Program-made: the position numbers and the translations under genes | The notes under the pieces: model-generated | Databases searched by the model: none | What the model was told of the DNA's origin: nothing | Seen by the model: only the letters and a program-made list of their open reading frames with translations | Shown here: piece by piece, positions 1-13,120 of the stretch | Position numbering within the stretch: the first letter of the stretch is position 1 | Layout: each line of letters starts with the position of its first letter | Source of the DNA: Mantis religiosa | Lineage: Eukaryota; Arthropoda; Insecta; Mantodea; Mantidae | DNA length: 64,000 nt | NCBI GenBank assembly: GCA_030765055.1 | Contig: JAUKNK010000057.1 | Coordinates: 1 to 64,000 of the forward strand | Direction of reading: 5' to 3'

Positions 1-1460
1 CCTAGACGAGCTCCTAAATAGTCCTAGACGAGCTCCTAGATAAATCTAGATGAGCTCCTAGATAGTCCTAAATGAACTCCTAGGTAGTCCTAGATGAGCT
101 CCTAGATAGTCCTAGACGAGCTCCTAGATAAACCTTTATGAGCTCCTAGATAAACCTAGATGAGCTCCTAGATAAACCTAGATGAGCCCCTAGATAGTAT
201 AAATGAGCTCCTAGATAGTCCTAGATGAGCTCCTAGATTGTCCTAAATGAGCTCCTGGATCGTCCTAGATGAGCTCATAGATAATCCTAGAGGAGCTCCT
301 AGATAGTCCTAGATGAGCTCCTAGATAAACAGAGATGAGCTCCTAGATAGTCAAAGATGAGCTCCTAGGTAAACATAGATGAGCTCCTAGATATTCCTAG
401 ATGAGCTCCTAGATAAACCGAGATGAGCTCCTAGACAGTCCTAGATGAGCTCCTAGATAAACCTAGATGAGCTCCTAGATAAACCTAGATGAGCTCCTAG
501 ATAGTCCTAGATGAGCTCATAGATATTCCTGGATGAGCTCCTAGATAAACCGAGATGAGCTCCTAGATAGTCCTTGATGAGCTCCTAGACAGTCCTAGAT
601 GAGCTCCTAGATAAACCTAGATGAGCTCCTAGATAGTCCTAGATGATCTCCTAGATAAACCTAGACGAGCTCCTAGATAATCCTAGATGAGCTCCTAGAA
701 TTTCCTAGATGAGCTCCTAGATAAACCTAGATGAGCTCCTAGATAGTCCTAGATGAGCTCCTAGATAATCGTGGATGAGGTCCTAGATAAAACAAGATGA
801 GCTCCTAGATAAACCTAAATGAAGTCCTAGGTAAACCCAGATGAGCTCCTAGATAGTCCTAGACGAGCTCCTAGATCACCCTAGATGAGCTCCTAGATAA
901 ACCTAGATGAGCTCCTAGATAAACCTAGATCAGCTCCTATATAAACCTAGATGAGCTACTAGATAGTCCTAGATGAGCTCCTAGATAGTCCTAGATGAGC
1001 TCCTAGATAAACCTAGATGAGCTCCTATATAAACCTAGATGAGCTCATAGATAAACCTAGATCAGCTCCTATATAAACTTAGATGAGCCCCTTGATAAAC
1101 CTAGATAAGCTCCTAGATAGTCCTAGACGAGCTCCTAAATAAGCCTAGGTGAGCTACTAGATAGTCCTAGATGAGTTGCCAGATGGTCCTAGATGAGCTC
1201 CTAGATAGTCCTAGATGAGTTCCTAGATAAACCTATATGAGCTCCTAGATAGTCCTAGATGAGCTCCTAGATAGTCCTAGATGAGCTCCTAGATAAACCT
1301 AGATGAGCTCCTATATAAACCTAGATGAGCTCATAGATAAACCTAGATCAGCTCCTATATAAACCTAGATGAGCTCCTATATAAACTTAGATGAGCCCCT
1401 TGATAAACCTAGATGAGCTCCTAGATAGTCCTAGACGAGCTCCTAAATAAGCCTAGGTGA

Positions 1461-4400
1461 GCTACTAGATAGTCCTAGATGAGTTGCCAGATGGTCCTAG
1501 ATGAGCTCCTAGATAGTCCTAGATGAGTTCCTAGATAAACCTATATGAGCTCCTAGATAGTCCTAGATGAGCTCCTAGATAGTCCTAGATGAGCTCCTAG
1601 ATAAACCTAGAAGAGCTCCTAGATATTCCTAGATGAGCTCCTAGATAGTCCTAGTTGAGCTCCTAGATTGTCCTAGACGAGCTCCTAGATAGTCCTAGAC
1701 GAGCTCCTAGAAAATCATAGATGAGCTCCTAGGTAATCTTTGGTGAGCTCTTAGATAAACCTAGATGAGCTCCTAGATAATCCTAGATGAGCTCCTAGAT
1801 ATTCCTAGATGAGCTCCTAGATAAACCGAGATGAGCTCCTAGATAGTCCTAGATGAGCTCCTAGATAAACCTAGATGAGCTCCTAGATAAACCTTGATAA
1901 GTTCATAGATAAACCTAGATGAGCTCCTAGATAGTCCCAGATGAGCTCCTAGACAAACCTAGATCAGATCCTAGATAAACCTAGATGAGCTGCTAGATAA
2001 TCCTAGATGAGCTCATAGATAAACCTATATGAGCCCCTAGATAGTCCTAGACGAGCTCTTAGATCAACCTAGATGAGCTCCTAGATAGTCCTAGGTGAGC
2101 TCCTAGATATTCCTAGACGAGCTCCTAGATAGTCCTAGATGAGCTCCTAGATAGTGCAAGATGAGCTCCTAGATAGTCCTAGATTATTTCCTAGATAGTC
2201 CTAGACGAGCTCCTAGATAGTCCTAGCCGAGCTCCTAGATAAACCTAGATGAGCTCCTAGATAGTCCTAGATGAGCTCCTAGATAGTCCTAGATGAGCTC
2301 CTAGATAAACCTAGATTAGCTCCTAGATAAACCTAGATGAGCTCATAGATAAACCTAGATGAGCTCCTAGATAGTCCCAGATGAGCTCCTCGACAAACCT
2401 AGATCAGATTCTAGATAAATATAGATGAGCTGCTAGATAATCCTTGATGAGCTCCTAGATAAACCTTGATGAGCTCCTAGATAGTCCTAGACGAGCTCAT
2501 AGATCAACCTAGATGAGCTCCTAGATAGTCCTAGATGAGCTCCTAGTTAGTCCTAGACGAGCTCCTAGATAAACCTAGAAGAGCTACTAGATAGTCCGAG
2601 ATGAGTTCCTAGATAGTCCCAGATGACCTCCTAGATAGTCCTAGATGATCTCCTAGATAAACCTAGATGAGCTCCTAGATAGTCCTAGATGAGTTCCTAG
2701 ATAGTCCTAGACGAGCTCCTAGATAGTCCTAGATGAGCTCCTAGATAGTCCTAGATGAGCTCCTAGATAGTCCTAGACGAGTGCCTAGATAAACCTAGAT
2801 AGGCTACTAGATAGTCCTAGATGAGTTCCTAGATAGTCATAGACGAGCTCCTAGATAGTCCTAGATGAGCTCCTAGATAAACCTAGATGAGCTCCTAGAT
2901 AGTCCTAGACGAGCTCCTAGATAAACCTAGATGAGCTCCTAGATAGTTCTAGATGAGCTCCTAGATAGTCCTAGATGAGCTTCTACATAGTCCTAGACCA
3001 GCTCCTAGATAAACCTTGATGAGCTCCTAGATAATCCTAGACGAGCTCCTAGAAAAAACTTAGATGAGCTCCTAGATAGTCCTAGATGAGCTCCTATATA
3101 AACCTAGATGAGCTACAAGATAGTTCTAGATGAGCTCCTAGATAGTCCTAGATGAGCTCCTAGATAGTCCTAGATGAGCTCCTAGATAAACCTAGATGAG
3201 CTCCTAGATAAACCTAGATTAGCTCATAGATAAAACTAGATGAGCTCCTAGATAATCCTAGATGAGGTCCTAGATAAACCAAGATGAGCTGCTAGATAAA
3301 CCTAGATGAGATCCTAGATAAACCTAGATGAGCTGCTAGATTGTCCAAGACCAGCTCCTAGATAAACCTAGATGAGCTCCTAGATAGTCCTAGACGAGCT
3401 CCTAGATCAACCTAGATGAGCTCCTAGATAGTCCTAGATGAGCTCCTAGATAAACCTAGATGAGCTCCTAGATAGTCCAGGACGAGCTCCTAGATAAACC
3501 TAGATGAGCTACTAGATAGTCCTAGATAAGTTCCTAGATAGTCCTAGATGAGCTCCTAGATAGTCCTAGATGGGCTCCTAGATAAACCTAGATGAGCTCC
3601 TAGATATTCCTAGAAGAGCTCCTACATAGTCCTAGATGAGTTCCTAGATAGTCCTAGACGAGCTCCTAGATAGTCCTAGACGAGCTCCTAGGTAATCCTA
3701 GATGAGCTCCTAGATAATCCTAGATGAGCTCCTAGATAAACCTAAATGAGCTCCTAGATAAACCTAAATGAGCTCCTAGATAGTCCTAGATCAGCTCCTA
3801 GATAAACCTAGATGAGCTCCTAGATATTCCTAGAAGAGCTCCTACAAAGTCCTAGATGAGTTCCTAGATAGTCCTAGACGAGCTCCAAATAGGCCTAGAC
3901 GAGCTCCTAGATAATCCTAGATGAGCTCCTAGATAATCATAGATGAGCTCCTAGATAATCCTAGATGAGCTCCTAGATAAACTTAGATGACCTGCTAGAT
4001 AATCCTAGATGAGCTCCTAGATATTCCTAGATGAGCTACTAGATAGTCCTAGATGAGTTGCCAGATAGTCCTAGATGAGCTCCTAGATAGTCCTAGATGA
4101 GCTCCTAGATAAACCTATATGAGCTCCTAGATAGTCCTAGATGAGCTCCTAGATAGTCCTAGATGAGCTCCTAGATAAACCTAGAAGAGCTCCTAGATAT
4201 TCCTAGATGAGCTCCTAGATAGTCCTAGTTGAGCTCCTAGATTGTCCTAGACGAGCTCCTAGATAGTCCTAGACGAGCTCCTAGAAAATCATAGATGAGC
4301 TCCTAGGTAATCTTTGGTGAGCTCTTAGATAAACCTAGATGAGCTCCTAGATAATCCTAGATGAGCTCCTAGATATTCCTAGATGAGCTCCTAGATAAAC

Positions 4401-6590
4401 CGAGATGAGCTCCTAGATAGTCCTAGATGAGCTCCTAGATAAACCTAGATGAGCTCCTAGATAAACCTAGATAAGTTCATAGATAAACCTAGATGAGCTC
4501 CTAGATAGTCACAGATGAGCTCCTAGACAAACCTAGATCAGATCCTAGATAAACCTAGATGAGCTGCTAGATAATCCTAGATGAGCTCATAGATAAACCT
4601 ATATGAGCCCCTAGATAGTCCTAGACCAGCTCTTAGATCAACCTAGATGAGCTCCTAGATAGTCCTAGATGAGCTCCTAGATATTCCTAGACGAGCTCCT
4701 AGATAGTCCTAGATGAGCTCCTAGATAGTGCAAGATGAGCTCCTAGATAGTCCTAGATTATTTCCTAGATAGTCCTAGACGAGCTCCTAGATAGTCCTAG
4801 CCGAGCTCCTAGATAAACCTAGATGAGCTCCTAGATAGTCCTAGATGAGCTCCTAGATAGTCCTAGATGAGCTCCTAGATAAACCTAGATTAGCTCCTAG
4901 ATAAACCTAGATGAGCTCATAGATAAACCTAGATGAGCTCCTAGATAGTCCCAGATGAGCTCCTCGACAAACCTAGATCAGATTCTAGATAAATATAGAT
5001 GAGCTGCTAGATAATCCTTGATGAGCTCCTAGATAAACCTAGATGAGCTCCTAGATAGTCCTAGACGAGCTCATAGATCAACCTAGATGAGCTCCTAGAT
5101 AGTCCTAGATGAGCTCCTAGTTAGTCCTAGACGAGCCCCTAGATAAACCTAGAAGAGCTACTAGATAGTCCGAGATGAGTTCCTAGATAGTCCCAGATGA
5201 CCTCCTAGATAGTCCTAGATGATCTCCTAGATAAGCCTAGATGAGCTCCTAGATAGTCCTAGATGAGTTCCTAGATAGTCCTAGACGAGCTCCTAGATAG
5301 TCCTAGATGAGCTCCTAGATAGTCCTAGATGAGCTCCTAGATAGTCCTAGACGAGTGCTTAGATAAACCTAGATAGGCTACTAGATAGTCCTAGATGAGT
5401 TCCTAGATAGTCATAGACGAGCTCCTAGATAGTCCTAGATGAGCTCCTAGATAAACCTAGATGAGCTCCTAGATAGTCCTAGACGAGCTCCTAGATAAAC
5501 CTAGATGAGCTCCTAGATAGTTCTAGATGAGCTCCTAGATAGTCCTAGATGAGCTTCTACATAGTCCTAGACGAGCTCCTAGATAAACCTTGATGAGCTC
5601 CTAGATAATCCTAGACGAGCTCCTAGAAAAAACTTAGATGAGCTCCTAGATAGTCCTAGATGAGCTCCTATATAAACCTAGATGAGCTACAAGATAGTTC
5701 TAGATGAGCTCCTAGATAGTCCTAGATGAGCTCCTAGATAGTCCTAGATGAGCTCCTAGATAAACCTAGATGAGCTCCTAGATAAACCTAGATTAGCTCA
5801 TAGATAAAACTAGATGAGCTCCTAGATAATCCTAGATGAGGTCCTAGATAAACCAAGATGAGCTGCTAGATAAACCTAGATGAGATCCTAGATAAACCTA
5901 GATGAGCTGCTAGATTGTCCAAGACGAGCTCCTAGATAAACCTAGATGAGCTCCTAGATAGTCCTAGACGAGCTCCTAGATCAACCTAGATGAGCTCCTA
6001 GATAGTCCTAGATGAGCTCCTAGATAAACCTAGATGAGCTCCTAGATAGTCCAGGACGAGCTCCTAGATAAACCTAGATGAGCTACTAGATAGTCCTAGA
6101 TAAGTTCCTAGATAGTCCTAGATGAGCTCCTAGATAGTCCTAGATGGGCTCCTAGATAAACCTAGATGAGCTCCTAGATATTCCTAGAAGAGCTCCTACA
6201 TAGTCCTAGATGAGTTCCTAGATAGTCCTAGACGAGCTCCTAGATAGTCCTAGACGAGCTCCTAGGTAATCCTAGATGAGCTCCTAGATAATCCTAGATG
6301 AGCTCCTAGATAAACCTAAATGAGCTCCTAGATAGTCCTAGATCAGCTCCTAGATAAACCTAGATGAGCTCCTAGATATTCCTAGAAGAGCTCCTACAAA
6401 GTCCTAGATGAGTTCCTAGATAGTCCTAGACGAGCTCCTAGATAGGCCTAGACGAGCTCCTAGATAATCCTAGACGAGCTCCTAGATAATCATAGATGAG
6501 CTCCTAGATAAACCTAGATGAGCTCCTAGATAAACTTAGATGACCTCCTAGATAATCCTAGATGAGCTCCTAGATATTCCTAGATGAGCT
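1461..6590. repeat. Higher-order duplication of about 2574 bp inside the satellite (copy 1)
   Basis: Two tandem blocks, about 1461-4034 and 4035-6590, share the same series of private monomer variants in the same order. Markers pair at a constant 2574 bp: GAGTTGCC (1483 and 4057), AATCTTTGG (1735 and 4309), GTGCAAG (2157 and 4731) and CCAGGACG (3477 and 6051). After about 3790 the offset falls to 2552 because one monomer is missing in the second block. 2574 is exactly 117 x 22. A shorter 308-bp (14 x 22) copy of the left edge lies at about 1153-1460. Confidence 0.9.
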
Positions 6591-7740
6591 CCTAGATAAA
6601 CAGAGATGAGCGCCTAGATAGTCCTAGATGAGCTCCTAGATAAACCTACATGAGCTCATAGATAAATCTACATGAGCTCATAGATAAACCTAGATGAGCT
6701 CCTATATAGTCCCAGATGAGCTCATAGACAAACCTAGATCAGATCCTAGATAAACCTAGATGAGCTGCTAGATAGTCCCAGATGAGCTCCTAGATAAACC
6801 TAGATGAGCCCCTAGATAATCCTAGATGAGCTCCTAGATATTCCTAGAAGAGCTCCTAGATAAACAGAGATGAGCTCCTAGATACTTAGATGTGCTCCTA
6901 GATAATCCTAGATGAGCTCCTAAGTAGTCCTAGACGAGCTCCTAGATAAACCTAGATGACCTCCTAGATAGTCCTAGACGAGCTCCTAGATAGTCCTACA
7001 TGAGCTCCTAGATAAACCTAGTTGAGCTCCTAGATAGTCCTAGACGAGCTCCTAGATAAACCTAGATGAGCTCCTAGATAGTCCTAGACGAGCTCCTAGA
7101 TAGGCCTAGACGAGCTCCTAGATAATCCTAGATGAGCTCCTAGATAATCATAGATGAGCTCCTAGATAATCTTAGATGAGCTAATAGATAAACTTAGATG
7201 ACCTCCTAGATAATCCTAGATGAGCTCCTAGATATTCCTAGATGAGCTCCTAGATAAACAGAGATGAGCGCGTAGATAGTCCTAGATGAGCTCCTAGATA
7301 AACCTACATGAGCTCATAGATAAATCTACATGTGCTCATAGATAAACCTAGATGAGCTCCTATATAGTCCCAGATAAGCTCCTAGACAAACCTAGATCAG
7401 ATCCTAGATAAACCTAGATGAGCTGCTAGATAGTCCCAGATGAGCTCCTAGATAAACCTAGATGAGCTCCTAGATAATCCTAGATGAGCTCCTAGATATT
7501 CCTAGAAGAGCTCCTAGATAAACAGAGATGAGCTCCTAGATAGTCAGATGTGCTCCTAGATAATCCTAGATGAGCTCCTAAGTAGTCCTAGACGAGCTCC
7601 TAGATAAACCTAGATGAGCTCCTAGATAGTCCTAGACGAGCTCCTAGATAGTCCTACATGAGCTCCTAGATAAACCTAGATGAGCTCCTAGATAGTCCTA
7701 GACGAGCTCCTAGATAAACCTAGATGAGCTCCTATATAGT
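6421..7740. repeat. Higher-order duplication of 658 bp inside the satellite (copy 1)
   Basis: Blocks of about 6421-7080 and 7081-7740 share the marker variants TAGGCCTAGACG, AACAGAGATGAGCGC and a shortened monomer ending AGATGTGCTCC. The offset is 658 bp at each marker (6445 to 7103, 6611 to 7269, 6881 to 7539). 658 is 30 x 22 minus 2, and the missing 2 bp is explained by the one shortened monomer carried in each block. Confidence 0.85.
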
Positions 7741-8060
7741 CCTAGACGAGCTCCTAGATCAACCCAGATGAGCTCCTAGATAGTCCTAGATGAGCTCCTA
7801 GATAAAACTAGATGAGCTCCTAGATAGTCCTAGACGAGCTCCTAGATAGTCCTAGACGAGCTACTAGATAATCCTAGATGAGCTCCTAGATAATCCTAGA
7901 TGAGCTCCTAGATAGTCCTAGACGAGCTCCTAGATAAACGTAGATGAGCTCCTAGATAGTCCTAGACGAGCTCCTAGATCAACCTAGATGAGCTCCTAGA
8001 TAGTCATAGATGAGCTCCTAGATAAACCTAGATGAGCTCCTAGATAGTCCTAGACGAGCC

Positions 8061-11000
8061 CCTGGATAAACCTAAATAAGCTCCTATGTAGTCCTAGATA
8101 AGCTCCTAGATAAACCTAGATAAGCTCCTATATAGTCCTAGATGAGCTCCTAGAAAAACCTAGATGAGCTCCTATAAAGTCCTAGATAAGATCCTAGATA
8201 AACATAGATGAGCTCCTATATAGTCCTAGATAAGCTCCTAGATAAACCTAGATAAGCTCCTAGATAAACCTAGATAAGCTCCTATATAGTCCTAGATAAG
8301 CTCCTAGATAAACCTAGATAAGCTCCTAGATAGTCCCAGATGAGCTCCTAGACAAACCTAGATCAGATCCTAGATAAACCTAGATGAGCTGCTAGATAGT
8401 CCTAGATGAGCTCCTAGATAATCCTAGATGAGCTCCTAGATAGTCCTAGACGAGCTCCTAGATAAAACTAGATGAGCTCCTAGATAGTCCTAGACGAGCT
8501 CCTAGATCAACCTAGATGAGCTCCTAGATAGTCCTAGATGAGCTCCTAGATAAACCTAGATGAGCTCCTAGATAGTCCTAGACGAGCTCCTAGATAGTCC
8601 TAGACGAGCTCCTATATAAACCTAGATGAGCTCCTAGATAGTCCTAGACGAGCTCCTATATCAACCTAGATGAGCTCCTAGATAGTCCTAGATGAGCTCC
8701 TAGATAAACCTAGATGAGCTCGTGGATAGTCCTAGACGAGCTCGTGGATAGTCCTAGACGAGCTCCTAGATAGTCCTAGACGAGCTCCTAGATAAACCTA
8801 GATGAGCTCCTAGATAGTCCTAGCCGAGCTCCTAGATCAACCTATATGAGCTCCTAGATAGTCCTAGACGAGCTCCTGGATAAACCTAGATGAGCTCCTA
8901 GATAGTCCTAGACGAGGTCCTAGATAAACCTAGATGAGCTCCTAGATAAACCTAGATGAGCTCCTAGATAGTCCTAGACGAGCTCCTAGATCAACCTAGA
9001 TGAGCTCCTAGATAGTCCTAGACGAGCTCCTGGATAAACCTAGATGAGCTCCTAGATAGTCCTAGACGAGCTCCTAGATCAACCTAGATGAGCTCCTAGA
9101 TAAACCTAGATGAGCTCCTAGATAAACCTAGATGAGCTCCTAGATAGTCCTAGACGAGCTCCTAGATAAACCTAGATGAGCTCCTGGATAAACCTAGATG
9201 AGCTCCTAGATAGTCCTCAACGAGCTCCTAGATAAACCTAGGTGAGATCCTAGATAGTCCTAGATGAGCTCCTAGATAAACCTAGATGAGCTCCTAGATA
9301 GTCCTAGACGAGCTCCTGGATAAACATAGATAAGCTCCTATATAGTCCTAGATAAGCTCCTATTTAAACCTAGATAAGCTCCTATATAGTCCTAGATGAG
9401 CTCCTAGAAAAACCTAGATGAGCTCCTATATAGTCCAAAATAAGCTCCTAGATAAACATAGATGAGCTCCTATATAGTCCTAGATAAGCTCCTAGATAAA
9501 CCTAGATAAGCTCCTATATAGTCCTAGATAAGCTCCTAGATAAACATAGATAAGCTCCTAGATAGTCCCAGATGAGCTCCTAGACAACCCTAGATCAGAT
9601 CCTAGATAAACCTAGATGAGCTGCTAGATAGGCTCAGATGAGCTCCTAGATAAACCTAGATGAGCTCCTAGATAATCCTAGATGAGTTCCTAGATATTCC
9701 TGGATTAGCTCCTAGATAAACCGAGATGAGCTCCTAGATAGTCCTAGATGAGCTCCTAGATAATCCTAGACGAGCTCCTAGATAATCCTAGATGAGCTCT
9801 TAGATAATCCTAGACGAGCTCCTGGATAAACCTAGATGAGCTCCTAGATAGTCCTAGACGAGCTCCTAGATCAACCTAGATGAGCTCCTAGATAGTCCTA
9901 GACGAGCTCCTAGATAAACCTAGATGAGCTCCTAGATAGTCCTAGATGATCTCCTAGATAAACCTAGATGAGCTCCTAGATATTCCTAGATGAGCTCCTA
10001 GATAAACCTAGATGAGCTCCTAGATAGTCCTAGACGAGCTCCTAGATCAACCTAGATGAGCTCCTAGATAGTCCTAGATGAGATCCTAGATAAACCTAGA
10101 TGAGCTCCTAGATAGTCCTAGTCGAGCTCCTGGATAAACCTAGATAAGCTCCTATATAGTCCTAGATAAGCTCCTAGATAAACCTAGATAATCTCCTATA
10201 TAGTCCTAGATGAGCTCCTAGAAAAACCTAGATGAGCTCCTATGTAGTCCTAGATAAGCTCCTAGATAAACCTAGATAAGCTCCTATATAGTCCTAGATA
10301 AGCTCCTAGATAAACCTAGATGAGCTCCTATATAGTCCTAGATAAGCTCCTATATAAACCTAGATAAGGTCCTATATAGTCCTAGATAAGCTCCTAGATA
10401 AACCTAGATAAGCTCCTATATAGTCCTAGATAAGCTCGTATATAGTCCTAGATAACCTCCTAGATAGTCCTAGATGAGCTCCTGGATAAACCTAGATAAG
10501 CTCCTATATAGTCCTAGATAAGCTCTTAGAAAAACCTAGATGAGCTCCTATATAGTCCTAGATAAGCTCCTAGATAAACCTAGATGAGCTCCTATATAGT
10601 CCTAGATAAGCTCCTAGACAAACCTAGATAAGCTCCTATATAGTCCTAGATAAGCTCCTAGATAAACCTAGATAAGCTCCTATATAGTCCTAGATGAGCT
10701 CCTAGAAAAACCTAGATGAGCTCCTATATAGTCCTAGATAAGCTCCTAGATAAACATAGATGAGCTCCTATATAGTCCTAGATAAGCTCCTAGATAAACC
10801 TAGATAAGCTCCTATATAGTCCTAGATAAGCTCATAGATAAACCTAGATAAGCTCCTATATAGTCCTAGACGAGCTCCTAGATAATCCTAGATGAGCTCC
10901 TAGTTAATCCTAGATGAGCTCCTAGATAATCCTAGACGAGCTCCTTGATAGTCCTAGAGGACCTCCTAGATAAACCTAGATGAGCTCCTAGATAGTCCTA

Positions 11001-11390
11001 GACGAGCTCCTAGATCAACCTAGATGCGCTCCTAAATAGTCCTAGATGAGCTCCTTGATAAACCTAGATGAGCTCCTAGATAGTCCTAGATAGTCCCAGA
11101 GGAGCTCCCGGATAAACCTAGATAAGCTCCTATATAGTCCTAGATAAGCTCCTAGATAAACCTAGATAATCTCCTATATAGTCCTAGATGAGCTCCTAGA
11201 AAAACCTAGATGAGCTCCTATATAGTCCTTGATAAGCTCCTAGATGAACCTAGATGAGCTCCTATATAGTCCTAGATAAGCTCCTAGATAAACCTAGATA
11301 AGCTCCTATATAGTCCTAGATAAGCTCATAGATATACCTAGATAAGCTCCTATATAGTCCTAGATAAGCTCCTATATAGTCCCAGACTAT
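8061..11390. repeat. CTAG satellite, transition to TATATAG-type monomers (copy 1)
   Basis: The 22-bp framework continues, but an increasing share of monomers have ATAAGCTCC in place of ATGAGCTCC and CTATATAGTCC in place of CTAGATAGTCC. In these the GAGCTC site is lost and the core becomes TATATAG. GAGCTC-type blocks with ATCAACC alternate with TATATAG-type blocks up to about 10.1 kb, after which the TATATAG type dominates. This is a graded subfamily change within one array, as expected when local duplication spreads variants. No gene or unique sequence was seen. Confidence 0.9.
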
Positions 11391-12350
11391 CTCCTAGATA
11401 GTCCTAGACAAATCCTAGACAAGTCCTAGACAAGTCCTAGACAGTCCTACACTATCTCCTAGATAGTCCTAGACCAATTCTAGAAAGTCCTAGACAAATC
11501 CTAGACAAGTCCTAGACAAGTCCTAGATAGTCCTAGACTATCTCCTAGATAGTCTTAGACAAATCCTAGATAGTCCTAGACAAATCCTAGACAAGTCCTA
11601 GACAAGTCCTAGATAGTCCTAGACTATCTCCTAGATAGTCCTAGACTATCTCCTATATAGTCCTAGACAAATCCTAGATAGTCCTAAACAAACTCCTTGA
11701 TAGTCCTAGACTACTCCTAGATAGTCCTAGACTATCTCCTAGATAGTCCTAGACAAATCCAAAATAGTCCTAGACAAATCCTAGACAAGTCCTAGATAGT
11801 CCTAGACTATCTCCTAGTTAGTCCTAGACTATCTCCTAGATAGTGCTAGACAAATCCTCGATAGTCCTAGACAAGTCCTAGATAGTCCTAGACTATCTCC
11901 TAGATAGTCCTAGACTATCCCCAAGAAAGTCCTAGACAAATCCTAGATAGTCCTAAACAAACTCCTAGATAGTCCTAGACTATCTCCTAGATAGTCCTAG
12001 ACAAATCCTGAATAGTCCTAGACAAATCCTAGACAAGTCCTAGGTAGTCCTAGACTATCTCCTAGATAGTCCTAGACTATCTCCTAGATAGTGCTAGACA
12101 AATCCTCGATAGTCCTAGACAAGTCCTAGATAGTCCTAGACTATCTCCTAGATAGTCATAGACTATCCCCTAGATAGTCCTAGACAAATCCTAGATAGTC
12201 CTAAACAAAGTCCTAGATAGTCCTAGACTACTCCTAGATAGTCCTAGACAAATCCTAGATGGTCCTAGACAAATAATAGACAAGTCCTAGACAAGTCCTA
12301 ATTAGTCCTAGACAAATCCTAGATAATCCTAGACAAAACCTAGACAAGTC
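11391..12350. repeat. CTAG satellite, 11-bp type rich in short dyads (copy 1)
   Basis: Here the 11-bp half-unit is exposed directly as runs of TCCTAGACAAG and TCCTAGACAAA, mixed with CTCCTAGATAG and TCCTAGACTAT. GAGCTC is absent. Where TAGACTATC is followed by TCCTAGATAGTC, a perfect inverted repeat forms: arms GACTATCT and AGATAGTC around a CCT spacer (for example 11536-11554 and 11891-11909). The block recurs at about 13316-14445 as part of a 2.2-kb duplication. Confidence 0.92.
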
Positions 12351-12895
12351 CTAGATAAACCTAGATAAGCTCATATATAGTCCTAGATGAGCTCCTTAAT
12401 AAACCTAGATAAGCTCATATATAGTCCTAGATGAAGTCCTAGATTAACCTAGATGAGCTCCTAGATAAACCTAGATAAGCTCATATATAGTCCTAGATGA
12501 GCTCCTAGATAAACCTAGATGAGCTCCTAGATAAACCTAGATGAGCTCCTAGATAAACCTAGATAAGCTCCTATATAGTCCTAGATGAGCTCCTAGATAA
12601 ACCTAGATGAGCTCCTAGATATTCTTAAATGAGCTCCTAGATAAGCCGAGATAAGCTCCTAGATAAACCTAGATGAGCTCCTAGATAAACCTAGATGAGC
12701 TCCTAGATAAACCTAGATAAGCTCGTATATAGTCCTAGATAAGCTCATAGATAAACCTAGATAAGCTCCTATATAGTCCCAGATGAGCTCCTAGATAAAC
12801 TTAGATAATCTCGTATATAGTCCTAGATGAGCTCCTAGATAAACCTAGATAATCTCGTATATAATCCTAGATAAGCTCCGATATAGTCCTAGATG
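12351..12895. repeat. CTAG satellite, ATAAGCTCATATATAG type (copy 1)
   Basis: This is a return to 22-bp monomers, mostly of AGCTCATATATAG, AGCTCGTATATAG and ATGAGCTCCTAGATAAACC forms, directly before the embedded CpG-rich fragment. The same series recurs before the full CpG-rich domain at 14446-15127, so this block belongs to the duplicated junction. Confidence 0.9.
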
Positions 12896-13120
12896 AGAAT
12901 GGTCATCTTCACCGTTACGATCCGTCGCACGGTTTAGGAGCTACGGCTCTGGCGGGAAAACGGCGTTACCTTCGGGGGCTGATTTCTGGGCCGCGGTCGG
13001 GCGGACGGGGACCAAACTCGGTATTCCGTGGTTATATTACCTCCCCTAACAGGATCGGTGGTCAAAAACTTTATATCTATACCGCAAGCCCGTCACCGCC
13101 CCTATTTATGTCCTCCGCCA
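12896..13120. repeat. Embedded fragment of the CpG-rich domain (duplicated junction, copy 1)
   Basis: Positions 12896-13095 repeat the first 200 bp of the CpG-rich domain (15128-15327) at a fixed offset of 2232 bp with a few substitutions (for example TTACC/TTATC and AAACTTT/AAACCTT). After the shared CCCGTCA the fragment stops, 25 bp of unrelated sequence follow, and the satellite resumes with ACTCCTAGATAG at 13121. A satellite-to-CpG junction was therefore duplicated, and the inner copy lost everything beyond its first 200 bp. Confidence 0.93.

Larger units (their letters stand above)
1..8060. repeat. CTAG satellite, GAGCTC-type 22-bp monomers (copy 1)
   Basis: The monomer is 22 bp: GAGCTCCTAGAT followed by AAACCTAGAT or AGTCCTAGAY. 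Each monomer is itself two 11-bp half-units sharing the core CCTAGA, so CTAG recurs about every 11 bp and GAGCTC about every 22 bp. Common variants are GAGCTACTAG, GAGCTCATAG, GAGTTCCTAG and ATCAACC in place of ATAAACC. The period is not a multiple of three and every half-unit contains TAG, so all forward frames are closed, which explains the absence of open frames. Several nested duplications lie inside. Confidence 0.97.
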
